A stretch of DNA of 64,000 nucleotides from assembly GCA_905220665.1 (NCBI GenBank), contig CAJNAR010000183.1, positions 87,605-151,604 of the forward strand, read 5' to 3'. Source of the DNA: Albugo candida (Eukaryota; Oomycota; Peronosporomycetes; Albuginales; Albuginaceae). How positions within the stretch are numbered: the first letter of the stretch is position 1; the number at the start of each line of letters is the position of its first letter. Both the position numbers and the translations under genes were made by a program. Positions 14,191-26,056 of the stretch are shown here, in pieces. The notes under the pieces were generated by a model. It saw only the letters and a program-made list of their open reading frames with translations, did no database searches and was not told where the DNA came from.

Positions 14191-14377
14191 TAACAGGATG
14201 ATTTCCACGTAATTCTTCTCAATTCAGCTATATCATAGTACGAAGAAACGTACTCACTTGTCTCGAACCATCCGCATTTCTGAATATTTTTCTGTATTTA
14301 TAGCGAGGAAAACCCAGTCTTGGATGAAAAACCTCTGATCAATGTGCACTATGTAGTAGAGACAACGAAGCATACAA

Positions 14378-15799
14378 TCATGCGTCCCTGATCGGACAGG
14401 TCCTACGATTGTGACCAAAATGGTTGCACATTCCACATCTTCTGGTTTGGCGCTTTTCAATTTTCTCAGTAGCTTGTTGTGATGGGATCCGCTTCTTCTT
14501 TGGGCGCCCTCTTTTTTTCGAAATAGATGGAGCGTTGCACACACCTCTTGTAAGGACATCTTTTAGCACGAGCGGCAATATTTTATCTTCGGATCTCTCA
14601 GAATAGGCGGCTGCAAATGTCGATGATTTCCAGGAGTCGTGAAAATACGTGACCATGTTGGGCAATTTTTCAGAATGCCTCAGTGCTAGTAGTGCATGAA
14701 CGCAAGGCGAGCCAACATCTTCGAAGTAACCACACGAGCATCGTACAACTTTATCACAGAATTGAACTGCAAACTTCACCGGAATATTCCCCACACCTGA
14801 ACGGATTGCGACGATGAAGCATGAGGTCGAGCATTCATCAATTTCACCCCACTTCGCAGCGGCCAGTATTTTATCCACCTTGAGCGATGCATATGGAGTT
14901 AGTACTCCCCACCCTTTCCCTTTGCTAACGTTTTCAGCCCACTTGCACGCCACGTAACGCTCGATCCCCATTAAGCAGTCGATGACAGGAAGGCTCCGAA
15001 TTCCCTTGAACACGCTGTTTACCGCTTCCACGTTATTTGATGTCAAAGTGTTGTATCTTGGACATGGTGAGTAAGCTGTTGACCATTTTTCACGGCCAAC
15101 CTCCTGAAGCCACGCCGACGCACTGCTGTCCAAACTGGCGATATTCGCTACCGCCTTCTCGTACTCCACAGTTGTCCGTGAGCGAGCCAATATCCACGCC
15201 AAATTCTTCAACATCTTGGACTTGTATTTCTTGTTAAAATTCTCCATCAAATGCCGAAAGCAAAAAAAGTGTGGGACGTCTGGTGCCGTTGTCTGCATAG
15301 CTTTCATAAGTCCCTTGTCCCTATCCGATATCACGAATGCTGGAGTTGGCTGGAGGTGGGAGAGTAGGAACTTCAAAAACCAGGTCCAGTTATCTTCATT
15401 CTCCACCGATACGAGCCCGACTCCGATAATTTGAATCTCGTTGTTTGCATTTCGAAAGCACGCTACAAGGAGAATCCCAACGACTGACGTCTTCATAAAT
15501 ATGCCATCCACGGATATCCCACGCTCACTGTATGGCTTATATGCTTGAAGCCCTTCTCGGAAAATGACACTCAACCGCATAAATTCATTATCCACGATAT
15601 CAAGCTTGGCTTCGTGACCTCGAATCTTCCGTTCAGCCATGTAGGATGGAATGAGGCTGTATTGCTCAATATCACTTCCGAATAACTCGAGCTTCAACCT
15701 TTTAAGAGCATGAACACAGTTCATATAGGTGGCAGAAATCCCTTCGTTCTTCAACTTCATTTGGATCATCACGGGTGTCACTTTCCTGCCGGAGGTCAT
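14378..15799 (-). CDS. MULE transposase, catalytic and zinc-binding part
   Basis: A 473-aa uninterrupted ORF from ATG at 15,797-15,799. It has the MULE transposase core: VDGIFMKTSVVG (Asp98), FVISDRDKGL (Asp159/161) and TSNNVEAVNSVFKGIRSLP (Glu258), the probable catalytic triad region. A SWIM zinc finger follows (CSC at 354-356, CVH at 366-368). Then comes an AT-hook-like KKRGRPKKKR (about 429-438) and a C-terminal CX2CX4HX4C zinc knuckle (CGMCNHFGHNRRTC). These are established MuDR-family features; the protein would bind the TIRs and move the element. It may be only the 3' exon: a spliced form with the upstream ORF gives about 558 aa (see the next entry). It lies wholly within the TIRs. Confidence 0.88.
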   Translation of the reverse strand: MTSGRKVTPVMIQMKLKNEGISATYMNCVHALKRLKLELFGSDIEQYSLIPSYMAERKIRGHEAKLDIVDNEFMRLSVIFREGLQAYKPYSERGISVDGIFMKTSVVGILLVACFRNANNEIQIIGVGLVSVENEDNWTWFLKFLLSHLQPTPAFVISDRDKGLMKAMQTTAPDVPHFFCFRHLMENFNKKYKSKMLKNLAWILARSRTTVEYEKAVANIASLDSSASAWLQEVGREKWSTAYSPCPRYNTLTSNNVEAVNSVFKGIRSLPVIDCLMGIERYVACKWAENVSKGKGWGVLTPYASLKVDKILAAAKWGEIDECSTSCFIVAIRSGVGNIPVKFAVQFCDKVVRCSCGYFEDVGSPCVHALLALRHSEKLPNMVTYFHDSWKSSTFAAAYSERSEDKILPLVLKDVLTRGVCNAPSISKKRGRPKKKRIPSQQATEKIEKRQTRRCGMCNHFGHNRRTCPIRDA

Positions 15800-15806
15800 G
15801 GCGATG

Positions 15807-15879
15807 CTCTGACAGCAGGGTTTACAGCAATTTGTTTCGCAGTTGCATATCTACGAGACGCCTTGGACGATTCGGATAC
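15807..15879 (-). other. Candidate 73-nt intron in the MULE transposase
   Basis: Read on the minus strand it starts GTATCC and ends TCAG/AG. Removing it joins the N-terminal ORF and the transposase ORF in one frame. It is inferred from frame arithmetic and splice dinucleotides only. Confidence 0.4.
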
Positions 15880-16127
15880 TTGACAGGAGTGCAAAGCAAA
15901 CTTTGTTGGAGGGCTGAATCTTTGCGAAAAGGCAAACTGCACAACGAAGAAAGAGCCTGTTGTGTGCACACTGCTTTGTAACGCCGTTTATCACTTGAAA
16001 CCACACGAAACGGACGGTTGCACTTTCGATTGAACTCAATTACTGCTTGAATGATATCGCTTTTATTAGCGTAACACCTGTCCTCGAAGAAGCTGCTAGT
16101 TTGCTGTTGCTCGTCGTCGCTTTCCAT
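15822..16127 (-). CDS. MULE transposase N-terminal ORF (probable 5' exon)
   Basis: From ATG at 16,125-16,127 this frame encodes MESDDEQQQ followed by a FAR1/MuDR-type DNA-binding start (KSDIIQAVIEFNRKC, FRVVSSDKRRYKAVC). It ends at a stop near 15,822, in a different frame from the transposase ORF. A candidate 73-nt intron, 15,807-15,879 (GTATCC donor, TCAGAG acceptor on the minus strand), would join the two frames: 248 nt plus 1,429 nt equals 1,677 nt, an exact 559 codons including the stop. That length fits oomycete introns, though the donor is weak. The alternative is one frameshift in an otherwise intact copy. The open frame extends upstream to 16,406, but that part has no coding character. 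Confidence 0.6.
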   Translation of the reverse strand: MESDDEQQQTSSFFEDRCYANKSDIIQAVIEFNRKCNRPFRVVSSDKRRYKAVCTQQALSSLCSLPFRKDSALQQSLLCTPVKYPNRPRRLVDMQLRNKLL

Positions 16128-16639
16128 CGCTGGTGTTGAAATGCGCAAAATCACAAATGGTGATGTGTGGCCAGTAAGAGGTAGCGGGGGTAGGACATCA
16201 AAGGTCTGCCACGTGGCAGTATTACACAAATTACAGCTCTGAGGATCATAGAGTAAACAGAATGGGATATTGGCCAAATATCGTCTGAACAGCAGAAGAC
16301 GGAAATGGTACAGTCTTACAGAGTGATAATTCACTCGAAAGACATTTTCGCTGCGTGACTTGATCGAACCATTTAGCATACTGACAGTTAGTTTTGCTAC
16401 ATTCACGACATAGTCGGTCTCCCTGCGTTAACAAAGTATAATGATGATTGCGTCGTAGAAGGTCTGTGTTCTGTGGCAATGGTAATTGCTTGTCAACAAT
16501 CCTCATGGTGAACAATCCAGTGACCTATGGATACATAAACCGATATGACACCACCGGACCACCGCGAATGCTAAAACTCCCTCATATCGTTATGACGAAT
16601 TTGTATGAATATCAACGCCAAAAATCCATATTTCTCTAT

Positions 16640-16764
16640 GATCCCAGGCATGTGTATATTCGTACGTATAGTACACATCCTTGGTACATTTTTTTTATTA
16701 TTCAATCTTGTGGTATTTTTATTTTATTTTTCATTTATCTTGGTGTATATTTTTTATAACCCCT
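16640..16764 (-). repeat. MULE terminal inverted repeat, right
   Basis: The reverse complement of 14,066-14,190 with no mismatch that I could see. As the transposase reads on the minus strand, this arm is its upstream side and would carry the promoter. Confidence 0.92.
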
Positions 16765-16774
16765 AATTATTAAT

Positions 16775-18734
16775 ATATTGATCAATGCTGATGGAAAATC
16801 AAACCTAAATTTCAAAATCATTTCCTTATTAGCAAGGTATCAAGGGGTGACGTACTACGCATTTTCTTGTCCTTGTGATTGATAAAAATAAAAAAGTCGG
16901 GATATCAATTCTCTATGCATGAAATCACAATTCTGATCCCACAGCATCGTGATACTTGGACTGTCATTTCCTGCAATCATAACATCGAGAGTTGATATCT
17001 TCATCGTTTCTGTCTAAGACAGTTCCAGGTAGGTCCTTCAGCAGTAAAGGTGGCTTTAAGTCCTGAGCCGCTCTATATTATGAACATTTCAATTCTTATA
17101 GTCTACTTGTCTATAAGCTGCTGCTTCCTGGAGGAGAGATTCAGTATAAGGAACAAAAAGAGTCACAGTCAGAGTCACAACTCCGTCACCTTATATTTCG
17201 AACATTGAGTCTTTAGCACTCATGCTGCGTACGTCATTAGCAACGGTACGCCAGCAAAAAAGGTGTTCCAAGAAATTAGTACGATTCCATGTATTGATAA
17301 ACAAGCGTCTAAATAAACCTCAGCCCAGTCAAAACTTTACTTACTTCACGCTCAAAAAATATATATCTGCTCAAGACCACAATATCGACGAGGTGTTCTT
17401 CATACACTGGAAGATCTAATACCAACGACCACGCTAAGATATCTATACCTGGACAATGAGAAATAGTGCGTAGAACCTAGAACTCCTCATCGCTTTGCAT
17501 CACAATAAATCTAGGCCAAGTATCGAGTAGAATTTTGAAAGATAAAATGCATTGAATGAGATGTAGAAAGTTGCTTTACAGTTTTGTAGTGGTAGGGGTG
17601 TAGTAGCGGTCAAAAAGGCATGTTTCCAGGCATGAAGGCATCACATTCTCATGCGGAATGCGTTAATTCTCCCAAACGGGGACGAAATTGTGCACATTGA
17701 ACGTGATTTCAAAGACTCAGAGAGAAATACAAGAAACACATCACAAGTACATTGTGGATACGTTGTTGAGCCCTATGAGGAAGCATGTACACGCTAGCAA
17801 TCCACAGCATGTGCTCATAAACGGCATTGCAAATACTATGTTCGAATAAGCGGATTGAGTCATCAAATAATATTATGAAAGTGACCGAGACGAGAATGCA
17901 GACATTTGTAGACTTCAGTTATCAAGCTGTTGAAGACAGTGTGCTAAAGGCCATTATCTGAACATCTATCAGTCCAGCAGTATTGGGTACTGAAGGAATT
18001 GTATAGAGATGAGAATGGGAAGCAAAAGAAAGGGTTTTGCCCTGCTTACGGATTCTTTCCATCAACGGACACTGGACTGCATACTGCTTTATATTACTTT
18101 GTAGCCAATTTACTAATCTGTTTGCCATCAATCACCGCATACGTTCGGTAGATCTGATATAATATTACTGTAAGTGGGAACTTTGACCCGACTGTTCATT
18201 CTATTGTGCGCTGGAAAGAACGTTAACCTATTGTGTTTTTCATTGATATGGCGTGCAAATCATCTATCGTTTCTACACACGTTCTATACTTGTACGCTTT
18301 AGAACACAACTCGCACTTGCCGCATTTTTTCTAAAGAAGTTTGGAGAAATGTGATGGCGTTATACAGTGATCAGGCTCGGTTCGTTAGCGAAGCGTGTGC
18401 AACGCCTTCGTGTAAAAATAGCCGAATAGAAGCAGCTCGACTCTGATGAATTGTACACGGACTTGCGCTATATGAATTGCATACGGTTGATTTCGATAAT
18501 CCTCTCAAGGCTTGGGATTCCGAGTGAAAGTGTAGTAAGACAAGAATGAGAGGGGTGCGACTATTGCCGCAGATAAAACACCTCTGCTTGGCGAATGTGT
18601 ATAGAATTATTATGATTGGTCGATAAGGTGTCACTTACATGTTTTGCCTTCTCCACATTATCAAGGATTTAAATCATCCCGGCAAAGATGTTTCTTTCAC
18701 GAGCTGAAACGGATCTTGATTAAGTATTCAAGTG
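16775..18734. other. No gene recognised
   Basis: About 2 kb between the MULE and the plus-strand LINE. Small ORFs at 17,222-17,419 (plus) and 17,922-18,131 (minus) lack recognisable features. Confidence 0.45.
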
Positions 18735-18848
18735 ACTTCTCAATTTTCCGGCTGCTACGCACCTCGCAAACCTGGTACAAAACAACAAACAACAAACAAC
18801 CACCTCTCAACCAAACCAACGTTTTTGACTACTATTCTCTCCAACAGA

Positions 18849-20800
18849 ATGATTTCTATCGACATTTCGCATCTACCCGTCGTTACGTCGACCGACGAAG
18901 TCACAACTCGTGCACCTATTTCAACGGACAATGTTTCTTTGGATGGGCCCAACACCCAATCAGATGTGACCATGACTAATGAGCCAGTCCCTAGTCCGCC
19001 TAAGGAGATTCCGTCCAACCCTTTGCACATCGATGACGCTGCGACGTCATCACCTCCTTTATCGGCAAAAAGACCGGTTCACATCGATAACTGACCTACC
19101 TTGGCGGATATCTTGAAGGGTCGGGAGGAAATGCGCAAGGATAAAGCGGCCAAAAAAGCAACCTGGAAGGTTGAAATGCCGAAGCCTTTAGCTGCAGATC
19201 TACGCGCTGTTTTATAGCTTTTTAAAGCGGGCCGTCCAAGTTGGGAGGTTTTGTCTTCTCGCTTAACTGTAGCAAAACCTTTCGCATTACCGAGTGCCAA
19301 ATTCTCGGTTGTGTTGGAGACTGGTCAAGCGCTGGTTCTAGCCCCACCAGCGCACATTTTGCAATCCTTTGTTCGAGATCACGGTAATGTGATCGTCGAC
19401 GAGCTTTTTGAAGCTGGAAAAATTGGCCAATTGGAAAATTACCTGGTGGTAATTTGAGACTACTCGTTACCGAAGAGGAAGACTGCCAGAAATTGGCCCA
19501 TGATTCTCGGTAACACCTACTCTTTCCGAGAATTTGATATCTCGGTTCACGATTTTTCGTAGATATTTTCCGAATCGGACCGGAAATATCCAACTCACAC
19601 TTGCGTCGGCATTGAGTCCTCTTGGTTGCGACGTTCTGTATGAGAATTTTCGTGAATCAATGGCTTCCAAAAGACTTGCAATGTCGACTTGGAGAGGTTA
19701 TTTCCGAGGCACCAGCTGTCCTGAGCAGCTTATTGTTGGCGGAAAAGTTTGTGAGAAATATGTATCGAGGGGAGATACTATTTGGCTAGAGGAAAATCTT
19801 CTCCACTCCTGGTTGATCGGTTGAGGATGGGTCAGCGCAGTCCGTACTGCTTACTGCTGCCGGTGAAACTACTCAACCGAATCAGCCACCGACAAAAAAC
19901 TTCGCTTCATCGGCTAAAAGTCAGCCTGTGTAGTCTAAACCAATACCAAAACAAGTTAAAACCAACGTCGACATTCCTGACGTGTCTAAAAAAAAGTCTC
20001 AAAAACAAGCTTCCTTATCGTAAAGCTACTTCTGGTCGCAACGTTGCTGATGGAAAGCATCCGAAGTACCAAAATCGGATCTACCTCAGCAAGATATTTC
20101 CTCCGTTGCTCCGAATGTCAACGAAGATACAGAAAACATTGCAGAAAAAGCAACGTCAAAGTCTACTGCAGACACGTAGACTCCGGTTCGAACTCGCAAC
20201 AAGCGTAATCGATCATTTGATCGCTTTCAGAGTTTACTAAGCAACGCCCCTCCCAAATCATTGGAAGTTTTTGCTTCAAGCAATTACTTCAATGTGCTTG
20301 GCTCGGTAGACGTGGATTTCGTGAAAATTGACCTAACTACGAAAGATGACTTTGGCAAGAGATACCAGATTGTACCATCGCAGCTTGTCGTTAACAATGA
20401 TCTGGCTAATTCCATAGAAGCATCTCACTTCATCAAGAAAAACCACACCCCGATCGAAAAAGACGATCGTCCTACTCGTGTGGCAGAAGTAGTGGATTCA
20501 AGATGTGAAAACAGCTCAGACTCCTCGTCGACCGGATACTTGTTCAAAGAGGATGTTCATGTTGCGAAATCAAGCAAACATGTTGATCCACATCCAACGG
20601 AGACAGTATTTTCCACTTTGCAGTGGATCACCCCAAAGCACTGCATGGAGTGCTAAATCGTTGCATGAGGTCCAATGACCCATGCTTGGAGCAAGTGGTG
20701 CCAGTCCACACAGTAAATCGTGTGCTGGCAGCGTCCGAACCGAAATCGGATACCACGTTCAGCAGAAAAAGGTCGAATAAAGTCGGTGGTTTCGTTTAGG
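18849..20800 (+). pseudogene. LINE ORF1 relic
   Basis: It begins at ATG 18,849 with a Ser/Thr/Pro-rich segment, hits TGA at 19,092-19,094, then continues in shifted frames. Recognisable blocks shared with ORF1 of the minus-strand copy include LADILKGREEMRKDKA, VVLETGQAL, SFVRDHGNVIVDELFEAGK, YENFRESMASKRLAMSTWR and SNYFNVLGSVDVD. The function is presumably RNA binding and chaperoning of the LINE RNA, known for LINE ORF1 proteins in general. No zinc knuckle is visible. Confidence 0.7.
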
Positions 20801-21239
20801 TAGTTCAAAAACATATTCTCGCAACGAAAGACAACTGGTGGACTACATCAGTGGAAGTGGAAGAATTGACACGAGCAACATTCTGGCTATCGTTCTTCGA
20901 GCTAATGTTGATGTGAGCGGCACGAACCATATTTCATAGCGACCACTGGATCCAGTACGTTACTGGTCAGCCAGTGCTGTGAATTCCAACTGACCACTGT
21001 CGTCTGCTTCACACGAATGTGTTGATGCCCATTTTGCGTTCACCGCTGGGAATACTTTGCCTGAGCGGGTGGTTTGACGCACAGTAGGAGAGTCCAATTT
21101 TTGATGACTTGGTGCAGTTAAAATCATCGACTCTTCTTTTTACAGACGAAGCTTCCATCCTACAGCTATAGAAGGAAGACGGAGCTCACAAACTCGTCGT
21201 TGGACCCCTTTTGGTTCAGTACTAAGGGAATCTCATCGG

Positions 21240-22080
21240 ATTATAATTCTTGAACCAAAAAGATCATTCTTTCCGTCAATACAAACGGAATCAAAAAGAA
21301 TGGTCACCTTGCCATCCAACATACCTTTTCCAAATACGCACTTTGTTGCTTGCAGGATACACGTTTTCTTGATCGTCAGCACCTGGATAAATTTCGTTTT
21401 CACCTGGCATCGACCTTCAACACTAAATCTTTTGTCAGTGATACGAATAGTCTTCACTCTCACCCCTCTCGGGAACGAGTGAACGGTGTAATGACAATTC
21501 TCCGAAACGATTTTCCTGGTTTTCGAACTTCGGAAGTAGTACCCAGTCTCACGGTTCATGCTCGTTATCTGGTGGTTCGTTTGGTGGTTCATGAAGCACC
21601 AGTATACGTCCACAACGTTTATGCTCCTGTGGATTCAACGGAACGAAAACCTTTTTCGATCAGCTTCAAACTGGATCGTTCGAAGCAAACGCATCACACA
21701 TCGTTTGTGGAGATCTCAATACAACTCTTTGTCCAAGTTTGGATCGTTCTAGTGGTTCTTCTCGACACCGAGTCGGCTCTCATGTCTGGAATGGATTTCA
21801 AACTTGGGTGTTATCGATGCGTGGCGTCAAAAGCATCCGGAGGAATGTGTCTTCATGGGACCTCAGCCAAGACGTAATCGGCTGGATTAGATCCTTTTGT
21901 CGGAAAATCTGTTCCGTACAATTTATAACGATTTAAGTTATGCCACTCATCCCCAAACGGGAGACCATTTGGAACATGCACTCACGTTTGCAAATCCGAG
22001 CCAACTTCAGGGCCGTGGTTACTGGAAATGTCCTCTCTCGTTATTCGAGTACCCAGTTATCACATAAGCTATCGAAGCGG
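21240..22080 (+). pseudogene. LINE ORF2 AP-endonuclease relic
   Basis: The blocks follow APE-type endonucleases: an SVNTNGIKKNGHL start, CLQDTRF (QET degraded to QDT), YAPVDSTERKP, and a GDLNTTL block (GDFN class) just after 21,700 that sits in a different frame from the preceding block. Further on are a NRLD-like block and GDHLEHALTF. The same blocks occur in the other copy. Frame changes inactivate it. In a live element this domain would nick target DNA to prime reverse transcription. Confidence 0.75.
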
Positions 22081-22099
22081 AAGCAGATCTTATTCTAGC

Positions 22100-23710
22100 A
22101 AATCTTCGTGCTTTATCTTATCCCGGAAAGGATTATGAACGTTGGAAGAAGTATATGAAGCGTTCACTTCAGAAAATGCAAAAGAAGACTCGACGTCAAG
22201 AGGAGGATGAGCTCGTTCGAGCTCAATTGGAGTTGGAACATGCTGCATCCCCTTATCGCATGTCGAATCAAGATCAAGAAAATCAGGTGTACAAAGCAGC
22301 ACTCCATTCTTATCATCAACAAGTGACGAGCTCCTCGAAGTACAATCAAGACTCCGTCTTCGACCACCAGACGAAGACTATGGAGAAATCATCCCGATAT
22401 TGTTTTTCGCGCCCTCGAATCAACTTATCATCGTGTTCCTTTAGAAGAAGAATCCTTCCGAATGGCAAATTGTCAGCGAATCCAATCGACATCACCCTTC
22501 GGTTCACTGATGACTGGGGTGGAATTATGGGTGATAAAACAAGTTCGACTGCAGTCCCTGTTCGTCTTTGTGCTCGAAAACAACAAACGCTGATCGACTC
22601 AATAACGAGGGCATTACAGCTCTGATTTGTCGTTCCTTTCTGCTCCGTTAGCCAAATCGGAATTGGATGGCGCTATAAAAATTATGCGCGGATACTCATC
22701 ACCTGGAATAGTTGGATCACCGGCAGCATTCAACCAACTCGCTCCTAACGTTTTTGGTGATTGTTTGCAAATTGTCTTTAACTATCAACTTGGTCGAGGC
22801 TCTTCGCTGCGCTCTCAGCGTAGTTCTGCAATCACGTTGATTTACAAAAAGGATCTCGAGCAGATCCTGGCGGCTATCGTCCAATCGCATTGATATGCGT
22901 GGATGTGAAAGTGCTGTCGAAAGTACTTGCCTATCGACTACAGAAAGTACTTCCGAAATTAATACACGAAGATCAAAAAGCATTTCTGAAAGGTAGATCC
23001 ATCCACCACCACATTCGGTACATGAGTGATCTACAGGATTTGATCACTTATCGTGGTGAAGAAGAATATGCAACCTTTCTCGATTTTGAGAAAGCGTACG
23101 ATCGAGTGGATTGGGCGTACATGTTTGCAGTGCTTTCGAAAATGAATTGTGGAATTTGGTTATCAAGTGGACAAAGCTTCTTTACACCGACACGAGTGTT
23201 TCGCTGTTGTTGAATGGAACGCTTTCACCAAAGATCACTCCTTCTCGCGGAGTCAAACAAGGTGATCCACTCTTCGCATTGCTCTTCATTATGACAATTG
23301 AGCCGTTGGTTAATCTATTGCGGAGGAACGATGACCCTGGTATTTGTATCACTTCAATGGATACATCAACCAGTTTAGTCTTTGCGGACGACTCGACTTT
23401 GTTATCTTCTTCTCTCGGTGGAGTGGAGGCTCAGCTTGCGATCGTTCAACATTATTGTGATGGCTCAGGAGCAAAGTTGAATCGGTCAAAGTCGACTTTA
23501 CTTCCGCTTAACCGTCATCAAGTCTGTCCTCCGTTCGCTTTGGGGAAAGTTTTTTCACGGAGCGAGTCAGTCAAGTGCTTAGGAATTCCTTTCAGTCAAT
23601 CACCAGTGGGTGATTTGATGATTGAATCTCTAGAAAATCGTTTCTATGGTGGTTTTCGTCAGTGGTTTGGTCGCGCAAGAGAGGTGCATGGACGTTTACT
23701 GGTGGGCTAG
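22100..23710 (+). pseudogene. LINE reverse transcriptase relic
   Basis: The reverse transcriptase motifs are clear. VDVKVLSKVLAYRLQ and IHEDQKAFLKGRS lie in one frame (22,890-23,213), with TFLDFEKAYDRVDWAYMF. The next frame (about 23,120-23,710) has TPSRGVKQGDPLFALLF, the catalytic LVFADDSTLL, and KCLGIPF. At least two frameshifts and a stop near 22,623 split the domain. Homologous blocks in the younger copy match closely, so this is a decayed member of the same family. Confidence 0.85.
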
Positions 23711-25426
23711 ACTAAGGTTTCGTCAAGTTTATGGCATTTCATGACACACTTTCATATCCCGCAGCATTTACTGCGACGTTGGCAATCGATGTTAAATCGA
23801 TTTGCGTTGAGTCGAAAGTACGAGCGGGATTCAAGACACATGCAACTATTTCGATCGGAACTCTTATATCTTCCTTATTCACATGGTGGTTTGCAGGTTT
23901 CGATGATTTAAAATCAATTAAAGAAGCAACGACTCCAATTCCTCCAACAATTTGCGCTCCATTCAAGTACGGCTGTTCCAAGCAACTGGACACTGACTGG
24001 AGTAGAGATGGTGAAGACCATCTTACCCAACTTTGGACCGTTCAAGCCGCTTATTATCCTAACGATATCCCCTCGTCGGCATGCTACCATAGTTTGTTGG
24101 AATGTAGCGTCATCATGGTGGAAGCAGACGTGCGTTTGGTGGAGTCAAAGTAAATGGGAGCTCTCACCGACGACTTTGTCTTCGCAGAAGCAATCCATAG
24201 TTATGTTAAATGCTCCTGTGTGGCTTTATATGGATAATCATCTCCACTTTGAGCAGCGACAACGTTCTACTAGTGCTGTTGCTCATCGTCGATGTATGAG
24301 AATGGTCCCCGAACCTGCGCTTACTTCTTGGATGCAGTTCGTTCAAGCGTTTCGTATCCGTTCTCTGCGTGACTTGTTCCGTGGAAGATCAACTTGGTTC
24401 GATTCGCCTTCATAGTTTATCTTGTGTTTCAGCACGCACTCAGATGGCACTCCAGAGGAAGTTTCCACGACCAAGCCTTTGCGACGATTGTACGTCGAAG
24501 CTACTCAAATTCTTTGTCGATTTCAACCAGAGGGTGTGTTGTGTACTGTGAGTTCACTTTCCGAAGCTCATCCGTTTCATTTTGGCATTCAACTTTCGGA
24601 TAAGAAAGTTTTCTTTCCTAATATTCCTCGGATCAACTCTTTCGAGTTGTTAGTATAGCAGAACCACCGGATTAGCCACACCCAATGTTGCTGCACTTAC
24701 CGGAGAGGGACCGGACAGCTGCTTCGACTTGGGTAAAGATTTTCTCAAAGGGTTTTCAACGTCTTAGTGGACGTTTATTACCAATCTACTCGGTCATTAA
24801 GCTCCGACTTACGTATTCAATTCTACCAGTGCGATCCCGGTTCTGGTATGTGAAGAAAGCTCATCCGAAAATCGTCTTGTGCACACAGGAGCATTGTGGT
24901 GAAGTGGAGAGTTATCAGCATCTGTTTTTCGAATGTAGTAGGACATACACGATTTGGGAAGAGCTATTTCCATCGTGGATAGCTTTCTTTTCAGCTCGAC
25001 CTAAGTGGTTGCACATTGCGTGTCTACGACTTCCTCTCCTCCGTGAAACGTGGAAGTCATTCAGGGTTTTGTTGGAGGATCTTTAGTTTGCATTGGTTGC
25101 CATTGCAATCCACTTCATCTGGACGGATCGCAATTGACGACTATTCGATGAAGCATCTTCAACACCAACAGCACCAGCTATATTGGTGATCTATAGCACA
25201 TTCAGTGCCCATATTCGGTTTTACCAACGGCAGTGCTATGATCCCGCACAGCTTGACCATCTTCAGACGGTTTTGCTCGGCCTATTGCAATCGGGTTCAG
25301 CTAAACGATATTTCTCCAGTAGATCAACTCTTTTCAAGATACGAAGGTGTGAGAGCTTATAAGTCCGGTCTGAGTGGTCTAGTCTACTCACCGGTCCTTC
25401 CTTGCGCCAAGTTTACTTTTGTGTGA
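23711..25426 (+). pseudogene. LINE ORF2 C-terminal region relic
   Basis: The post-RT region is broken by stops from 23,708 onward. Its most conserved part, 24,685-25,086, has RLTYSILPVRSRFWYVKK followed by a CX4C...H...C zinc segment (LCTQEHCGEVESYQHLFFEC), as in plant-type zf-RVT domains. Downstream fragments match the HFIWTDRN block of the other copy. The last readable frame stops at 25,424-25,426, leaving a ~100-base 3' UTR. Confidence 0.7.
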
Positions 25427-25789
25427 CTTTGCAAGCCACATCTGCATGTATTTCATGTTACTTATTAGAGTCTAGGCATTTAGAGAAGTCATTTCTTGTC
25501 GAATTGTAGTAATATAGACAACTTCAACTGAGCTCAACAGATATAAATACGTCCTCTTCATCTAACTCTGCTATGTAGATTATTTTTGGTCATTTTTTAC
25601 GTGATAGCCACTGTTCCCGGATGTCCCGAGTGCAAAGCGCTCGTCAGCATTCCTGTGGAGGCCACCGCATCTAATGCATAATGGGAATGAAACCATCTGG
25701 AGTTCACACAGAAAACGCTCATCCTTTCCACTCTATCTGCGAAAGAGATATATTATAGACTGAGTAAGTTTTCAGTCTATGCTTTCTAA

Positions 25790-26056
25790 TCACTTTCGCC
25801 TCTTCGTCATAGCTAATTGGATTTCTCGACATGGACCGTTTGTAGTCCACAATTGAATTAAGCTCCTCGATTCGCACAGCTGGTAGCGATTCAAGTAAGT
25901 CCCATTCTCAAGTATCATCATACAAACTGCCCGAAATCGCGCAAACTCGATGTCACTCAATTTCGAAAATTGACTTGTATCTCCAACTAGCGACGCCATT
26001 AAATTGATTCCATTGAGCGCGGTGGTATCATAGTGCTTGGAGCCCAGCGGCTACGC
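25790..26056 (-). pseudogene. Unassigned coding-like ORF
   Basis: A minus-strand frame of about 88 codons between stops, with an internal ATG at 25,997-25,999 (69 aa: MASLVGDTSQFSKLSDIEF, then ARFRAVCMMILENGTYLNR). The composition is protein-like. I recognise no family. It is probably an exon or a gene fragment. Confidence 0.25.

Larger units (their letters stand above)
14066..16764 (-). mobile_element. Complete Mutator-like element (MULE)
   Basis: The element is bounded by terminal inverted repeats of 125 bp, 14,066-14,190 and 16,640-16,764, which I read as identical after reverse complementing. Each starts AGGGGTTATAAAAAATATAC at the outer edge. The flanks carry a probable 10-bp target duplication, AATAATTAAT (14,056-14,065) and AATTATTAAT (16,765-16,774), matching at 9 of 10 positions; 8-11 bp duplications are normal for Mutator elements. 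Inside, on the minus strand, is a MuDR/FAR1-type transposase. Total length is 2,699 bp. Identical TIRs and an almost intact transposase suggest a recent insertion. Confidence 0.9.
18735..25529 (+). mobile_element. Non-LTR retrotransposon (LINE), old full-length copy
   Basis: A 6.8-kb LINE in which ORF1, the AP endonuclease, the reverse transcriptase and a C-terminal zinc segment all follow in order but in shifting frames. The ends are set by comparison with the second copy at 47,909-55,003: the 5' start (ACTTCTCAATTT, then GTACAAAACAAC about 40 bases on) and the 3' end (ATGTTACTT, TAGAGAAGTCA, AGTAATATAGACA, CTTCAACT) are shared. Many stops and frameshifts throughout show an old insertion. 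I could not see a target duplication around it. Domain order places it near the L1/Tx1 group, by eye only. Confidence 0.85.

Noticed and set aside
14424..15434. Plus-strand ORFs over the MULE (14,424-14,606; 15,037-15,237; 15,216-15,434)
   Set aside because: They are antisense to the transposase ORF, which has clear domains; these have none.
25530..25560. Target duplication for the plus-strand LINE
   Set aside because: The bases before 18,735 and after 25,529 show no convincing match; it has decayed or the ends are off by a few bases.
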